Origin: Zobellia galactanivorans
Lineage (GTDB): Bacteria > Bacteroidota > Bacteroidia > Flavobacteriales > Flavobacteriaceae
Assembly (NCBI RefSeq): GCF_000973105.1
Contig: NC_015844.1
Location: 4,708,501 to 4,772,500 of the forward strand
Reading direction: 5' to 3'
DNA length: 64,000 bases
Part shown: piece by piece, positions 25,735 to 34,007 of the stretch
How positions within the stretch are numbered: the stretch's first letter is position 1
Layout: every line of letters begins with the position of its first letter
Position numbers and translations under genes: made by a program
Notes under the pieces: model-generated
What the model saw: the letters and a program-made list of their open reading frames with translations, nothing else
The model's database searches: none
What the model was told of the DNA's origin: nothing

Positions 25735-26334
25735 ATGCCATTTATAGAAGAAAGCGACCTACTGGAGTTGCACAAAGATATAGACAAGGCGCAGATAATT
25801 AATGAGCGTCTTCTAGATCAGATTAAGTTCAAAAACAAGGAGATTAGAAACAAACGATGGCAACGCAATATCTTTGCGGGTATAACGGGACTTTTCCTTA
25901 TAGGCGGTCTTATCGTTTTTTCCTTTTCCGCAGGACGTAGCGTTTCCAACAACTACGAGAGCCCAAGTAATTTATTGGTATCTATAGATAGTTTAGACGC
26001 TATTAAGTCTAGAATTGACAACTTGAAGCAACAAAACGAAGAGTTGAGCCTAGTAAGGGAATTCTATTTGGCAAAGGAATTTTTAGAAAAGGAGAAGATA
26101 TACTCCGTACAGGTAAAATCATTTGTTGACAACAATATGACCTTGGCCTCAGAGGCACTTACCAATACCATGTTTGTGAAAACTAATCCGTTTTATTCCT
26201 ATTCCCTAGGTAATTTTGAAACCTTACAGGAAGCGCAGAAATTCAGGGAACAATTGGTGGAACTCGGTTTTCAGGATGCTTTTGTGGCGTCTTATAAAGA
26301 TGGAAAAAGAATACGGATAGAATCCCCGCAATAA
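25735..26334 (+). CDS. membrane-anchored coiled-coil protein with SPOR-like C-terminus
   Basis: A 199-residue protein: a charged N-terminal helix (about 1-45), one membrane span (IFAGITGLFLIGGLIVFSF, near 45-65), a coiled coil (about 75-120), and a C-terminal domain with YSVQVKSFVDNN and YSYSLGNFETLQEAQKFREQL, which resembles the SPOR peptidoglycan-binding fold. The domain should sit in the periplasm. The fold call is from pattern only. It ends 2 bp before menA, so the two are cotranscribed. Confidence 0.75.
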   Translation: MPFIEESDLLELHKDIDKAQIINERLLDQIKFKNKEIRNKRWQRNIFAGITGLFLIGGLIVFSFSAGRSVSNNYESPSNLLVSIDSLDAIKSRIDNLKQQNEELSLVREFYLAKEFLEKEKIYSVQVKSFVDNNMTLASEALTNTMFVKTNPFYSYSLGNFETLQEAQKFREQLVELGFQDAFVASYKDGKRIRIESPQ

Positions 26335-26336
26335 TT

Positions 26337-27245
26337 TTGACAAAAGTAGGTCCTTGGATAAATGCAGCTAGGTTACGAACCCTACCCTTATCGGTTTCCG
26401 GTGTTGTAGTAGGTTCCGCGCTGGCCAATTTATACGGTGTACAGGATATGCTCATTTTTGTCCTGGCCCTATTGACGACCATAGGATTTCAGGTCACCTC
26501 TAATTTTGCCAACGATTACGGCGATGGGGTAAGGGGTACCGATAACGAAGACCGCATAGGTCCTAAAAGGGCCTTGCAAAGTGGAATCGTGACCCGGGAG
26601 GAATTGAAACAAGGGGTAATCATTTCGATTGTCATCGACTTTCTTTTGGTCGTAGCCCTTGTATATTGTGCCTTCGGATTTGAAAATATGTTTTACCCTA
26701 TAGTCTTCCTCATATTGGGGGCAGCGAGTATCTGGGCCGCCATAAAGTATACCATTGGTGCCTCGGCATACGGATATAGGGGACTGGGAGATGTTTTTGT
26801 CTTTCTGTTCTTTGGCCTTTTGGCTGTTATGGGATCCATGTTTTTATATACAAAAAGCTTGAATGCCATGGCATTATTGCCCGCAGCGGCCATCGGTTTC
26901 TTAAGTGCAGGAGTATTGAACCTCAATAATCTACGCGATTACGAGTCCGATAAAAAAGCAAATAAGAATACGCTCATTGTCTATATTGGTTTTTCAAACG
27001 GTAAGAAGTACCACTATGCATTATTGGTTTCGGCCTTCATATGTATCTTGGTTTTTTCAATTTTGAATTTTAAAAGTTGGGCGACTTACTTACCTTTATT
27101 AGCGTTTATACCCATTTTTTTACATTTGAAAAGGGTATATCGAACGGATAGAAATGACCAAATAGATCCCGAACTGAAGAAATTGGCCTTAAGCACCTTT
27201 CTTTTGTCAGTACTGATGTACATCAGTTGTAATATTTTTTTGTAA
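26337..27245 (+). CDS. menA: 1,4-dihydroxy-2-naphthoate polyprenyltransferase
   Basis: A UbiA-family membrane prenyltransferase of 302 residues with about eight to nine spans. The N-terminal WINAARLRTLPLSVSGVVVG and the Asp-rich prenyl diphosphate site NDYGDGVRGTDNEDR are diagnostic of MenA; a second Asp motif is NNLRDYESDKKANK. It attaches the isoprenoid side chain to DHNA. The start is TTG at 26337, 2 bp after the SPOR-like gene, with no ATG before the conserved region. Confidence 0.93.
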   Translation: MTKVGPWINAARLRTLPLSVSGVVVGSALANLYGVQDMLIFVLALLTTIGFQVTSNFANDYGDGVRGTDNEDRIGPKRALQSGIVTREELKQGVIISIVIDFLLVVALVYCAFGFENMFYPIVFLILGAASIWAAIKYTIGASAYGYRGLGDVFVFLFFGLLAVMGSMFLYTKSLNAMALLPAAAIGFLSAGVLNLNNLRDYESDKKANKNTLIVYIGFSNGKKYHYALLVSAFICILVFSILNFKSWATYLPLLAFIPIFLHLKRVYRTDRNDQIDPELKKLALSTFLLSVLMYISCNIFL

Positions 27246-27279
27246 ATTTAGAATATAAACACACTAAATAATAACCATT

Positions 27280-28032
27280 TTGGAACAACCAATTAGAATA
27301 TTAATAGTAGAAGACAATGTGATCATCGCAGATGATATGCAATCTATGCTCGAAGAAATAGGGTATGAGATTGTAGATAATGTCATCGTCTACGAACAGG
27401 CGGAAGAAGTCTTAAAGACACAACATGTAGATTTGGTTTTGATCGATATTATTTTGGCCTCTGACAAAACGGGTATCGATTTAGGAAAGCACATCCGTGA
27501 AAACTACGACATTCCCTTTATTTTTGTTACTTCGAACTCGGATAGGGCTACTGTAGAGAACGCTAAGACCGTAAAACCTAACGGTTATTTGGTGAAACCT
27601 TTTGAACAGCAAGACCTGTATACATCTATCGAAATCGCTCTTTCCAATTTCACGCGCTCCGATAAATCGCCTGCGGCAGTGGTCAACAGCAATGAAGATG
27701 TTCCCATGTCGAACACCGTTTTGAAAGATTCTATTTTTGTAAAAAAACAACATCTTTACTACCGTATTCAGTTTAGTGATATCCGGTTTATCAAGGCCGA
27801 TAACGTATACTTAGAAGTGAATACCGTTGACAAGAAGTTCTTGGTACGCTCTCCCTTAAAGGATTATTTGGAAAAACTACCGAAAAACAAGTTCTATAGG
27901 GCCCATAAATCCTATATCGTAAATGTAGACCACATCGATGCAATCAATTCTAAGGATATCATGATAAAGGATACCTTGATACCGATTTCGAAAGATTTTA
28001 AAGAGTTTATCATTTCGGCAATGAATTCTTGA
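27280..28032 (+). CDS. LytTR response regulator
   Basis: A 250-residue two-component regulator: receiver domain (about 5-120, acidic pair VEDN, phosphoacceptor Asp in LVLIDIILA, Thr/Ser in FVTSNS, Lys in YLVKPFE) and LytTR DNA-binding domain (about 150-245, DIRFIKADNVYLEV and KFYRAHKSYIVNVDHID). Start is TTG at 27280; no in-frame ATG lies near. The likely partner is the TPR kinase 577 bp downstream, whose HisKA_2-type catalytic part is the usual match for such regulators. Confidence 0.9.
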   Translation: MEQPIRILIVEDNVIIADDMQSMLEEIGYEIVDNVIVYEQAEEVLKTQHVDLVLIDIILASDKTGIDLGKHIRENYDIPFIFVTSNSDRATVENAKTVKPNGYLVKPFEQQDLYTSIEIALSNFTRSDKSPAAVVNSNEDVPMSNTVLKDSIFVKKQHLYYRIQFSDIRFIKADNVYLEVNTVDKKFLVRSPLKDYLEKLPKNKFYRAHKSYIVNVDHIDAINSKDIMIKDTLIPISKDFKEFIISAMNS

Positions 28033-28055
28033 AAAAGGAAATATATATATCCCAG

Positions 28056-28084
28056 GGAATCATCATTGATGGTTCCTTTTTTTA
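28056..28084 (+). terminator. terminator after the LytTR regulator
   Basis: GGAA-T-CATCA and its complement TGATG-G-TTCC form a hairpin followed by seven or more T residues. Confidence 0.85.
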
Positions 28085-28086
28085 TT

Positions 28087-28609
28087 CATAAACAATCGCA
28101 AATTTCATTTGTTAATATACATCACGTTAAAATTTGATGATACGTTCAAGCTAAGGAGGACGAATAGCGGGAATTTCCCAAGAACTGTACCACAAAAAGG
28201 CAGATTATTAGGTGATGTGGAATTTTCGGGTAGTAGGAAACTAAAATAAAATGTTTCCGTCAACAATATAATGTAGGTCGAAAATGTGGACAGATCTGGT
28301 TTTTACAACAAGAATAACGTCCTACACAACAATGCTGAACGGTTCTGATCGACAAGTGGTATTTTTATTGTCGATGAACGGCACATACGGTAGCCTTACT
28401 TTTTTTTCCATGTTTTCGGGCGTATAAAGCCTTATGTAAGTGCTGTTATTTTGTTCCCGAGCTTTTGTTTAACTTTATGGATAAATGAACGGAATATTTA
28501 ATTAAAATGAGTTAATTTGAATTGGCTACCGGTATGCATAATGGTAACGTTTTATGAGTATAAGACCCAAGGCCAAAAGCTGAATAGAATCTAGTAATAA
28601 ATTAGCATA
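28087..28609. other. 523-bp non-coding stretch between regulator and kinase
   Basis: No convincing frame on either strand. It holds a hairpin ATCGACAA (28348-28355) / TTGTCGAT (28368-28375) with a 12-nt loop, bounded on both sides by GAACGG, and the 11-mer TCGATGAACGG (28371-28381) that also occurs at 25591-25601. It could hold a long leader for the kinase, a small RNA or a decayed gene; the sequence does not decide. Confidence 0.5.
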
Positions 28610-28639
28610 ATGCTCTCTGATTTTGTTTCATTTCAAAAT

Positions 28640-30607
28640 ATGAACAACCTTTCATTCAAAAAAGCCCTTGTACTCTTGGCTGTATTTTTTCTAGCGGTAG
28701 CTCTACGCGCCCAAGAAGATGACAGTGAGAAAAACCCTTATCAGCGGTTTCAAGATATTGAGGCCGTCAATGAGCAGTTGAACTTCTTTTTTAATTCGCC
28801 CGACCTCTACCGTGAAAACTCTACCTATGATTGGTTAGACCTTATCAATATCTACCTGAACGCGGCTATCAAAGAAGATAATGTCAAGGAAATTGAGTAT
28901 TACAAGCTCATGCAGGCCAGAATTTATTACGATTTGGGCGACTACGATAAAAGTTTGGCCATTTCTAAAGAACTATATGTCGATAAAGAAGACCTTGATA
29001 ACAATATGAAAAGCAAATTGTTGGATATCATGGATGACAACTACGGTCAGCTTACCATGTATACCGAACAAATTGAAATACGCAAAGAACAAAGGGAACT
29101 CGGTATTAACGAGAATGTCGCCTTCTATGATATCTATGCCAATTTGGGCATGTATAGAAAAGCCATGGAACATTACATTGATAATGTAAAGAAAACCATA
29201 GAAGAGAACGATTTTTATGCCCAAGCCGAATACTACAATAATCTAGGGAACTACTTAAGGTTGGATGAATCTGCGCCTACCGCCTTAAGCCATTACAAAA
29301 AAGCCAAAGGCTATATCGATGTTTTCTTGAACCTCATTACCCGAAAAAAATCGGATAAAGAGATAGAGAGCGCCAATCTTTTAAAGGGAATCATAGAAGG
29401 CAATATAGGCAAATGCCATGTGGAACTGGAGCAGTACAAAGATGCCATCCCACATTTGGAAAGTGCCATCAATACCTTGAAAAAATACAAAAGCAAAGAG
29501 CTCTCATCAGAAATTACCGAAAATAGTCTGGCCATTTCCGAATGCTATTTGCAGTTGGCCAACTATGAAAAGGCAACGGATTACCTAAGTGATAATCTTG
29601 AGACCAGAACGACCACTAACCTTTTGCGAAAAAACAGGTTGTTGGCCATGTATTACGAGAAAACGGAAGATTACAAGAACGCCGCCCTTTACTTTAAGAA
29701 GAACATTCGCGTGCGCGATTCTATATTGAACAACGAGTCGGAGCTGAGAAAGCAACAATTGGCAGCGGTAATGGGGCAGGATCTTGCGGTATCGCAAACC
29801 ATGTTGGCCGAGCAAAAGCGTGCTCTTGAAAAATCAAGAAACGATATGATGGCCAAGGACCGCAGTATCAACTTGGTACTTATTTCTTTATTGTTCACCT
29901 TGTTAGGTTTTGCCGGCTTGGTATATGCCTATTTGAAGAGTATAAAAAACCAACGACTGATCGCCGAACAGAAATATATCATTGAAAATTCCTTGGTAGA
30001 AAAAGATTCGCTCTTAAAGGAAATTCACCACAGGGTAAAGAATAACCTTCAAATGGTTTCCAGTTTGTTGAGCCTGCAGACCAAAAATACGAGGAGCAAG
30101 GCGGCCATTGAAGCCTTGGAAGAAGGAAAGAGTAGGGTGAAGGCCATGGCCTTGATCCATCAAAAACTATATCAAAACGAAGATTTGTCCGTTATTGAAA
30201 TGCAGAGCTATATCGAGAGTCTGATCAATAGCGTGCAGTCGGTCTATAAAAAAGGGGGACACAATATCAATATCACGGTAGATGCCGAAGGTGTTGAACT
30301 CGATATTGACCGTGCCATTCCTTTTGGCCTCATGCTCAATGAGCTTGTTTCCAATTCCTTTAAGTATGCTTTCCCCGATAATGATGAAAACGGAAAAATC
30401 TACATCCACATTCGAAAAATCGGTGAAAAGGAAGGATATTTTGAATATTCCGATAACGGTATCGGTCTGCCGGATGACACCGATGAAAGGGCCAATTCAT
30501 CCATGGGTATTAGGTTGATGAACCGCTTGGCCAACCAACTACAGACCACTTTGAACATTGACAAGACCGCCGAAGACGGTGTACGTTATTGGTTTAATTT
30601 CTGTTAG
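28640..30607 (+). CDS. TPR sensor histidine kinase (HisKA_2 type)
   Basis: About 655 residues. A cleavable signal (KKALVLLAVFFLAVALRAQ) precedes tetratricopeptide repeats (about 50-390), one membrane span (LVLISLLFTLLGFAGLVYAY, near 425), then the HisKA_2 phosphoacceptor KEIHHRVKNNLQMVSSLLSLQ and an ATPase domain with LMLNELVSNSFKYAF and YSDNGIGLPDD. Repeats lie in the periplasm, catalysis in the cytoplasm. ATG at 28640 is preferred over 28610 because it starts the signal peptide. The LytTR regulator upstream is the probable partner. Its stop overlaps that of the SDR pseudogene. Confidence 0.9.
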   Translation: MNNLSFKKALVLLAVFFLAVALRAQEDDSEKNPYQRFQDIEAVNEQLNFFFNSPDLYRENSTYDWLDLINIYLNAAIKEDNVKEIEYYKLMQARIYYDLGDYDKSLAISKELYVDKEDLDNNMKSKLLDIMDDNYGQLTMYTEQIEIRKEQRELGINENVAFYDIYANLGMYRKAMEHYIDNVKKTIEENDFYAQAEYYNNLGNYLRLDESAPTALSHYKKAKGYIDVFLNLITRKKSDKEIESANLLKGIIEGNIGKCHVELEQYKDAIPHLESAINTLKKYKSKELSSEITENSLAISECYLQLANYEKATDYLSDNLETRTTTNLLRKNRLLAMYYEKTEDYKNAALYFKKNIRVRDSILNNESELRKQQLAAVMGQDLAVSQTMLAEQKRALEKSRNDMMAKDRSINLVLISLLFTLLGFAGLVYAYLKSIKNQRLIAEQKYIIENSLVEKDSLLKEIHHRVKNNLQMVSSLLSLQTKNTRSKAAIEALEEGKSRVKAMALIHQKLYQNEDLSVIEMQSYIESLINSVQSVYKKGGHNINITVDAEGVELDIDRAIPFGLMLNELVSNSFKYAFPDNDENGKIYIHIRKIGEKEGYFEYSDNGIGLPDDTDERANSSMGIRLMNRLANQLQTTLNIDKTAEDGVRYWFNFC

Positions 30608-30856
30608 AACTCTCTTTTTTTGCACTGCGCCTTACCATTACACGATGTAATAATTTAGGAAAAAAGCGTTTCAAATAAACGCCCAAGACTTCGCCGCCGC
30701 CCATATACACTTCAAATTCTTCCTTTTCTATGGCCTTTACCATTTTCTGGGCAAAATCTTTAACCGTCATGCCATTGGCATTGTCGCTATCTTCACTTCC
30801 TCAATTCCTGAAGAGGCCCCGGTAATCCAAACAGTTTTGTGGTTTATGCTTGCCAT
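30604..30856 (-). pseudogene. short-chain dehydrogenase with a large internal deletion
   Basis: The minus strand begins MASINHKTVWITGASSGI, the NAD(P)-binding start of an SDR enzyme. It then jumps out of frame into DNANGMTVKDFAQKM, VKAIEKEEFEVYMGGGEVLG and VYLKRFFPKLLHRVM, which is the C-terminal end of the same family. The first frame stops soon after the junction (near 30800). About 250 bp remain of a gene that is normally about 800 bp. The Tyr-x-x-x-Lys catalytic region is missing, so no activity is possible. Not covered by any long ORF. Confidence 0.85.
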
Positions 30857-30901
30857 TTTGGGTATTTAAGAGGTAAAATATAGCTAAATTTGAAGCGAAT
30901 T

Positions 30902-31954
30902 ATGCAGGCACACTATAAAAAATACATCCTAAATTTTAAGCGCCCGAGTGGAACTTCGCGGGGCGTACTGACCCAAAAGGAAACCTGGTTCCTTATTCTT
31001 CATGAGGATGGAAATTATGGAATAGGGGAATGTGGAATTTTAAGGGGACTGAGTATTGATGATGTTTCCGATTATGAGGAGCGATTAAAATGGACCTGTG
31101 AAAATATCCACTTGGGGAAAGAAGCGCTTTGGGAAGCCTTGATGGAATTTCCGAGTATACAATTTGGGGTAGAGCAGGCCTTTACCTCTCTTGAATCCAA
31201 CAATCCATTTGTACTGTTTCCATCGGAATTTACGAACAAGTCCAGACCGATTGCCATTAATGGTCTTATTTGGATGGGAGATGAAAGTTTTATGCACGAA
31301 CAAATCGCCCACAAATTGAGCGAGGGCTTCAAATGCATCAAAATGAAAATCGGGGCCATAGATTTTGATACGGAAATAGCCCTGCTATCATCCATCAGAA
31401 AAAAATATGACCCTTCGGAAATAGAATTAAGGGTAGATGCCAACGGGGCCTTTACCGCCGAAGATGCCTTGCACAAACTGAGTGTTTTAGGCCGGTTCTC
31501 TTTACATTCCATAGAACAGCCTGTAAAGCAGGGCCAATTTCAACTGATGCGCGATTTATGTGCCAAGACACCCTTGCCCATAGCCCTTGATGAAGAATTG
31601 ATCGGGGTTTTCGGTGTAACGAAAAAGGAAGAACTCTTACAAACCATACAACCGCAATATATCATTCTGAAACCAAGTTTGGTCGGAGGCTATAGGGGCT
31701 GTAAAGAATGGATCGAAATTGCCGAAAGAATGCATATCGGCTGGTGGATTACAAGTGCCCTTGAAAGTAATGTGGGGCTGAATGCCATCGCACAGTGGAC
31801 CTACACCTTGCAAAGCCCGATGCCACAAGGTTTGGGCACGGGAAGCCTGTATACCAACAACCTCGATTCGCCCTTAACGGTGCAAAAGGGACAATTGTTC
31901 TATAGGGATAATAAAAAATGGAAAAGTAATTTAATTGAAGATTTATGTATATAG
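30902..31954 (+). CDS. menC: o-succinylbenzoate synthase
   Basis: An enolase-superfamily enzyme of 350 residues. Catalytic features: FKCIKMKIGAID (K-x-K), LRVDANGAF, SIEQPVKQG and ALDEELIG, followed by IILKPSLVGG with the second catalytic Lys. It dehydrates SHCHC to o-succinylbenzoate. A TTG at 30890 is in frame, but ATG at 30902 (MQAHYKKYILNF) begins the conserved domain. The last 10 bases overlap the CPBP protease gene, and menE follows, so the three form one unit. Confidence 0.93.
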   Translation: MQAHYKKYILNFKRPSGTSRGVLTQKETWFLILHEDGNYGIGECGILRGLSIDDVSDYEERLKWTCENIHLGKEALWEALMEFPSIQFGVEQAFTSLESNNPFVLFPSEFTNKSRPIAINGLIWMGDESFMHEQIAHKLSEGFKCIKMKIGAIDFDTEIALLSSIRKKYDPSEIELRVDANGAFTAEDALHKLSVLGRFSLHSIEQPVKQGQFQLMRDLCAKTPLPIALDEELIGVFGVTKKEELLQTIQPQYIILKPSLVGGYRGCKEWIEIAERMHIGWWITSALESNVGLNAIAQWTYTLQSPMPQGLGTGSLYTNNLDSPLTVQKGQLFYRDNKKWKSNLIEDLCI

Positions 31955-32928
31955 CACAAGCGTATAGAGGATTGAGTGATTCGTGGAGGTATGTTATCGG
32001 ACTCCTGGTTGTTTTTTTTGTATGGCAATTTATAGGAGGTATTCCCTTGATTATTGCGCTTTTGGTCAAGGCCGATTCCCTTGCGGTTTTAGGATCTGGG
32101 GATATGGGCGTAATGGCCGATATTTTAGGGGCCAACACCCTGTTTTTCTTGATGTTGTTGACCTTTGTAATCGGTTTGATCGGCCTTTTTGCCTATGTGT
32201 CCTTGGTACATAAACAGAAAATCACCCAACTTACGACTTCGCGTAAGAAAATCGATTTTAAAAGGGTCTTCTTTGCTTTTTTCGTTTGGGCCTTGATTTC
32301 CACGGCCTTTATCTCTGTCGATATCGTGCTTTCCCCGGAGAATTATGAATTCAATTTTAACTTGGAGCCGTTTTTAATCTTGGCAGTTATCGCCGTTTTG
32401 ATGATTCCGCTACAGACGAGCATGGAAGAATACTACATGCGGGGCTATATGATGCAGGGGCTCGGAATTATGGCCAAGAACCGTTGGGTGCCTTTGTTCG
32501 TGACTTCCTTGCTTTTTGGGATCATGCACGTTTTTAATCCTGAAGTTGCGAAAATGGGCTATGGTATTTTGATTTTCTATATAGGCACAGGCTTTTTTCT
32601 CGGTATTATTACTTTGATGGACGAAGGTTTGGAATTGGCCTTGGGCTTTCATGCGGCCAACAACTTGACCGCAGCACTTTTGGTCACGGCCGATTGGACG
32701 GCTTTTCAGACCAACTCTTTGTACCGTGATGTTTCCGACCCTGTTTTAGGTTGGGATATTTTGGTGCCGGTCTTTGTCATCTATCCGTTATTACTTTATA
32801 TGTTTTCCAAAAAGTACAAGTGGACCGATTGGAAGGAACGCCTAACAGGGGATGTGCCGTCAAAAGAGACATTTTTAGCCTTAAATAACGATAATGCAGA
32901 CGTACAAGACCCTTCATCACCAATTTAA
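31945..32928 (+). CDS. CPBP family intramembrane metalloprotease
   Basis: A 327-residue membrane protein with about eight spans. The family's catalytic motifs are visible: SMEEYYMRGYM (E-E-x-x-x-R), FGIMHVFNP and GFHAANN with the metal-binding His residues. CPBP (Abi/Rce1-type) proteases cleave within membranes or process prenylated or peptide substrates. It overlaps menC by 10 bp and menE by 35 bp, so it is translated with menaquinone enzymes, though no role in that pathway is known. Confidence 0.88.
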   Translation: MYIAQAYRGLSDSWRYVIGLLVVFFVWQFIGGIPLIIALLVKADSLAVLGSGDMGVMADILGANTLFFLMLLTFVIGLIGLFAYVSLVHKQKITQLTTSRKKIDFKRVFFAFFVWALISTAFISVDIVLSPENYEFNFNLEPFLILAVIAVLMIPLQTSMEEYYMRGYMMQGLGIMAKNRWVPLFVTSLLFGIMHVFNPEVAKMGYGILIFYIGTGFFLGIITLMDEGLELALGFHAANNLTAALLVTADWTAFQTNSLYRDVSDPVLGWDILVPVFVIYPLLLYMFSKKYKWTDWKERLTGDVPSKETFLALNNDNADVQDPSSPI

Positions 32929-33985
32929 ACTTAACGGATGTTCCTATTCCAAGGAAGAACTAAAGGAAGTTGCCTATAGTTTGGTAAAGGAAGGGGAGGC
33001 CTATGAACAAGCCATCGGCGATTTTCTTATCGATTGGTTGAACGATGCGCCCAGTCTAACCGTTCATACTTCGGGATCAACGGGAAAGCCCAAGCCTATA
33101 AGTTTGCAAAAGCAACATATGGTAAATTCGGCCCGTGCTACGGGCGCGTTCTTTGAGCTCCAACCTGGCGACACGGCCCTGCTATGTCTTCCCGCCAGTT
33201 ATATTGCCGGTAAGATGATGTTGGTCCGCGCCATGGTCTTAGGGCTTTCCCTTGATTGTGTTCATCCATCCTCCAAACCATTGACGGAAACCTCGGCATC
33301 GTATGACTTTGTAGCCATGGTTCCCCTGCAGTTTGAAAATTCCTTGAATGAACTTGACGGGGTGAAAAAACTTATTGTTGGGGGCGCACCGGTTTCCTAT
33401 AAATTGAAACAAAGCTTTCTTAAAGCGGCGCAGCGTACCAAGGTCTACGAAACCTATGGTATGACGGAAACCATAACCCACATAGCGGTGAAGCCCTTAT
33501 TGGCAGAACTGATCGAATCGAATATAGATTTGGACGTTTTCACGACCTTGGCCGATGTTAGTGTTACCACGGATGAAAGGGGCTGCTTGGTAATCGATGC
33601 GCCATTGGTATCCAATGAAACCATCCATACCAATGATATGGTTCGCTTAACTTCGGAAAAGACTTTTAAGTGGTTGGGGCGTCTTGATAATGTCATTAAC
33701 TCCGGGGGTGTAAAATTATTCCCTGAACAGATAGAGGCCAAGCTGGCCTCGATTATGGAAAACCGTTTTTTTGTGGCCGCCCTGCCCGATGAAGTATTAG
33801 GTCAAAAATTGGTTTTGCTAGTGGAAGGAGTTCAAGAAACGGCGCAATTAAGAAATAAGATTGCGAATCTTACATCCCTTAAAAAGTTTGAAGTGCCCAA
33901 GGAAATTTTTACCGTGGAGGCCTTTGTAGAAACCTCTAGTGGAAAAATAAAAAGAAAGGCAACCCTAAACAAGGTCGCCTTATAA
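32894..33985 (+). CDS. menE: o-succinylbenzoate-CoA ligase
   Basis: A compact AMP-forming ligase of 363 residues. The P-loop reads VHTSGSTGKPKPISL, the A5 motif YETYGMTETITHIA, and the hinge region GRLDNVINSGGVK then SGKIKRKATL with the catalytic Lys. Family members of this size in Bacteroidota are MenE, which makes o-succinylbenzoyl-CoA. It is shorter than the E. coli form (about 450) but has all motifs. The start lies inside the CPBP gene. Confidence 0.9.
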   Translation: MQTYKTLHHQFKLNGCSYSKEELKEVAYSLVKEGEAYEQAIGDFLIDWLNDAPSLTVHTSGSTGKPKPISLQKQHMVNSARATGAFFELQPGDTALLCLPASYIAGKMMLVRAMVLGLSLDCVHPSSKPLTETSASYDFVAMVPLQFENSLNELDGVKKLIVGGAPVSYKLKQSFLKAAQRTKVYETYGMTETITHIAVKPLLAELIESNIDLDVFTTLADVSVTTDERGCLVIDAPLVSNETIHTNDMVRLTSEKTFKWLGRLDNVINSGGVKLFPEQIEAKLASIMENRFFVAALPDEVLGQKLVLLVEGVQETAQLRNKIANLTSLKKFEVPKEIFTVEAFVETSSGKIKRKATLNKVAL

Positions 33986-34007
33986 CATCTTGGCTATAGA
34001 AATGGGG

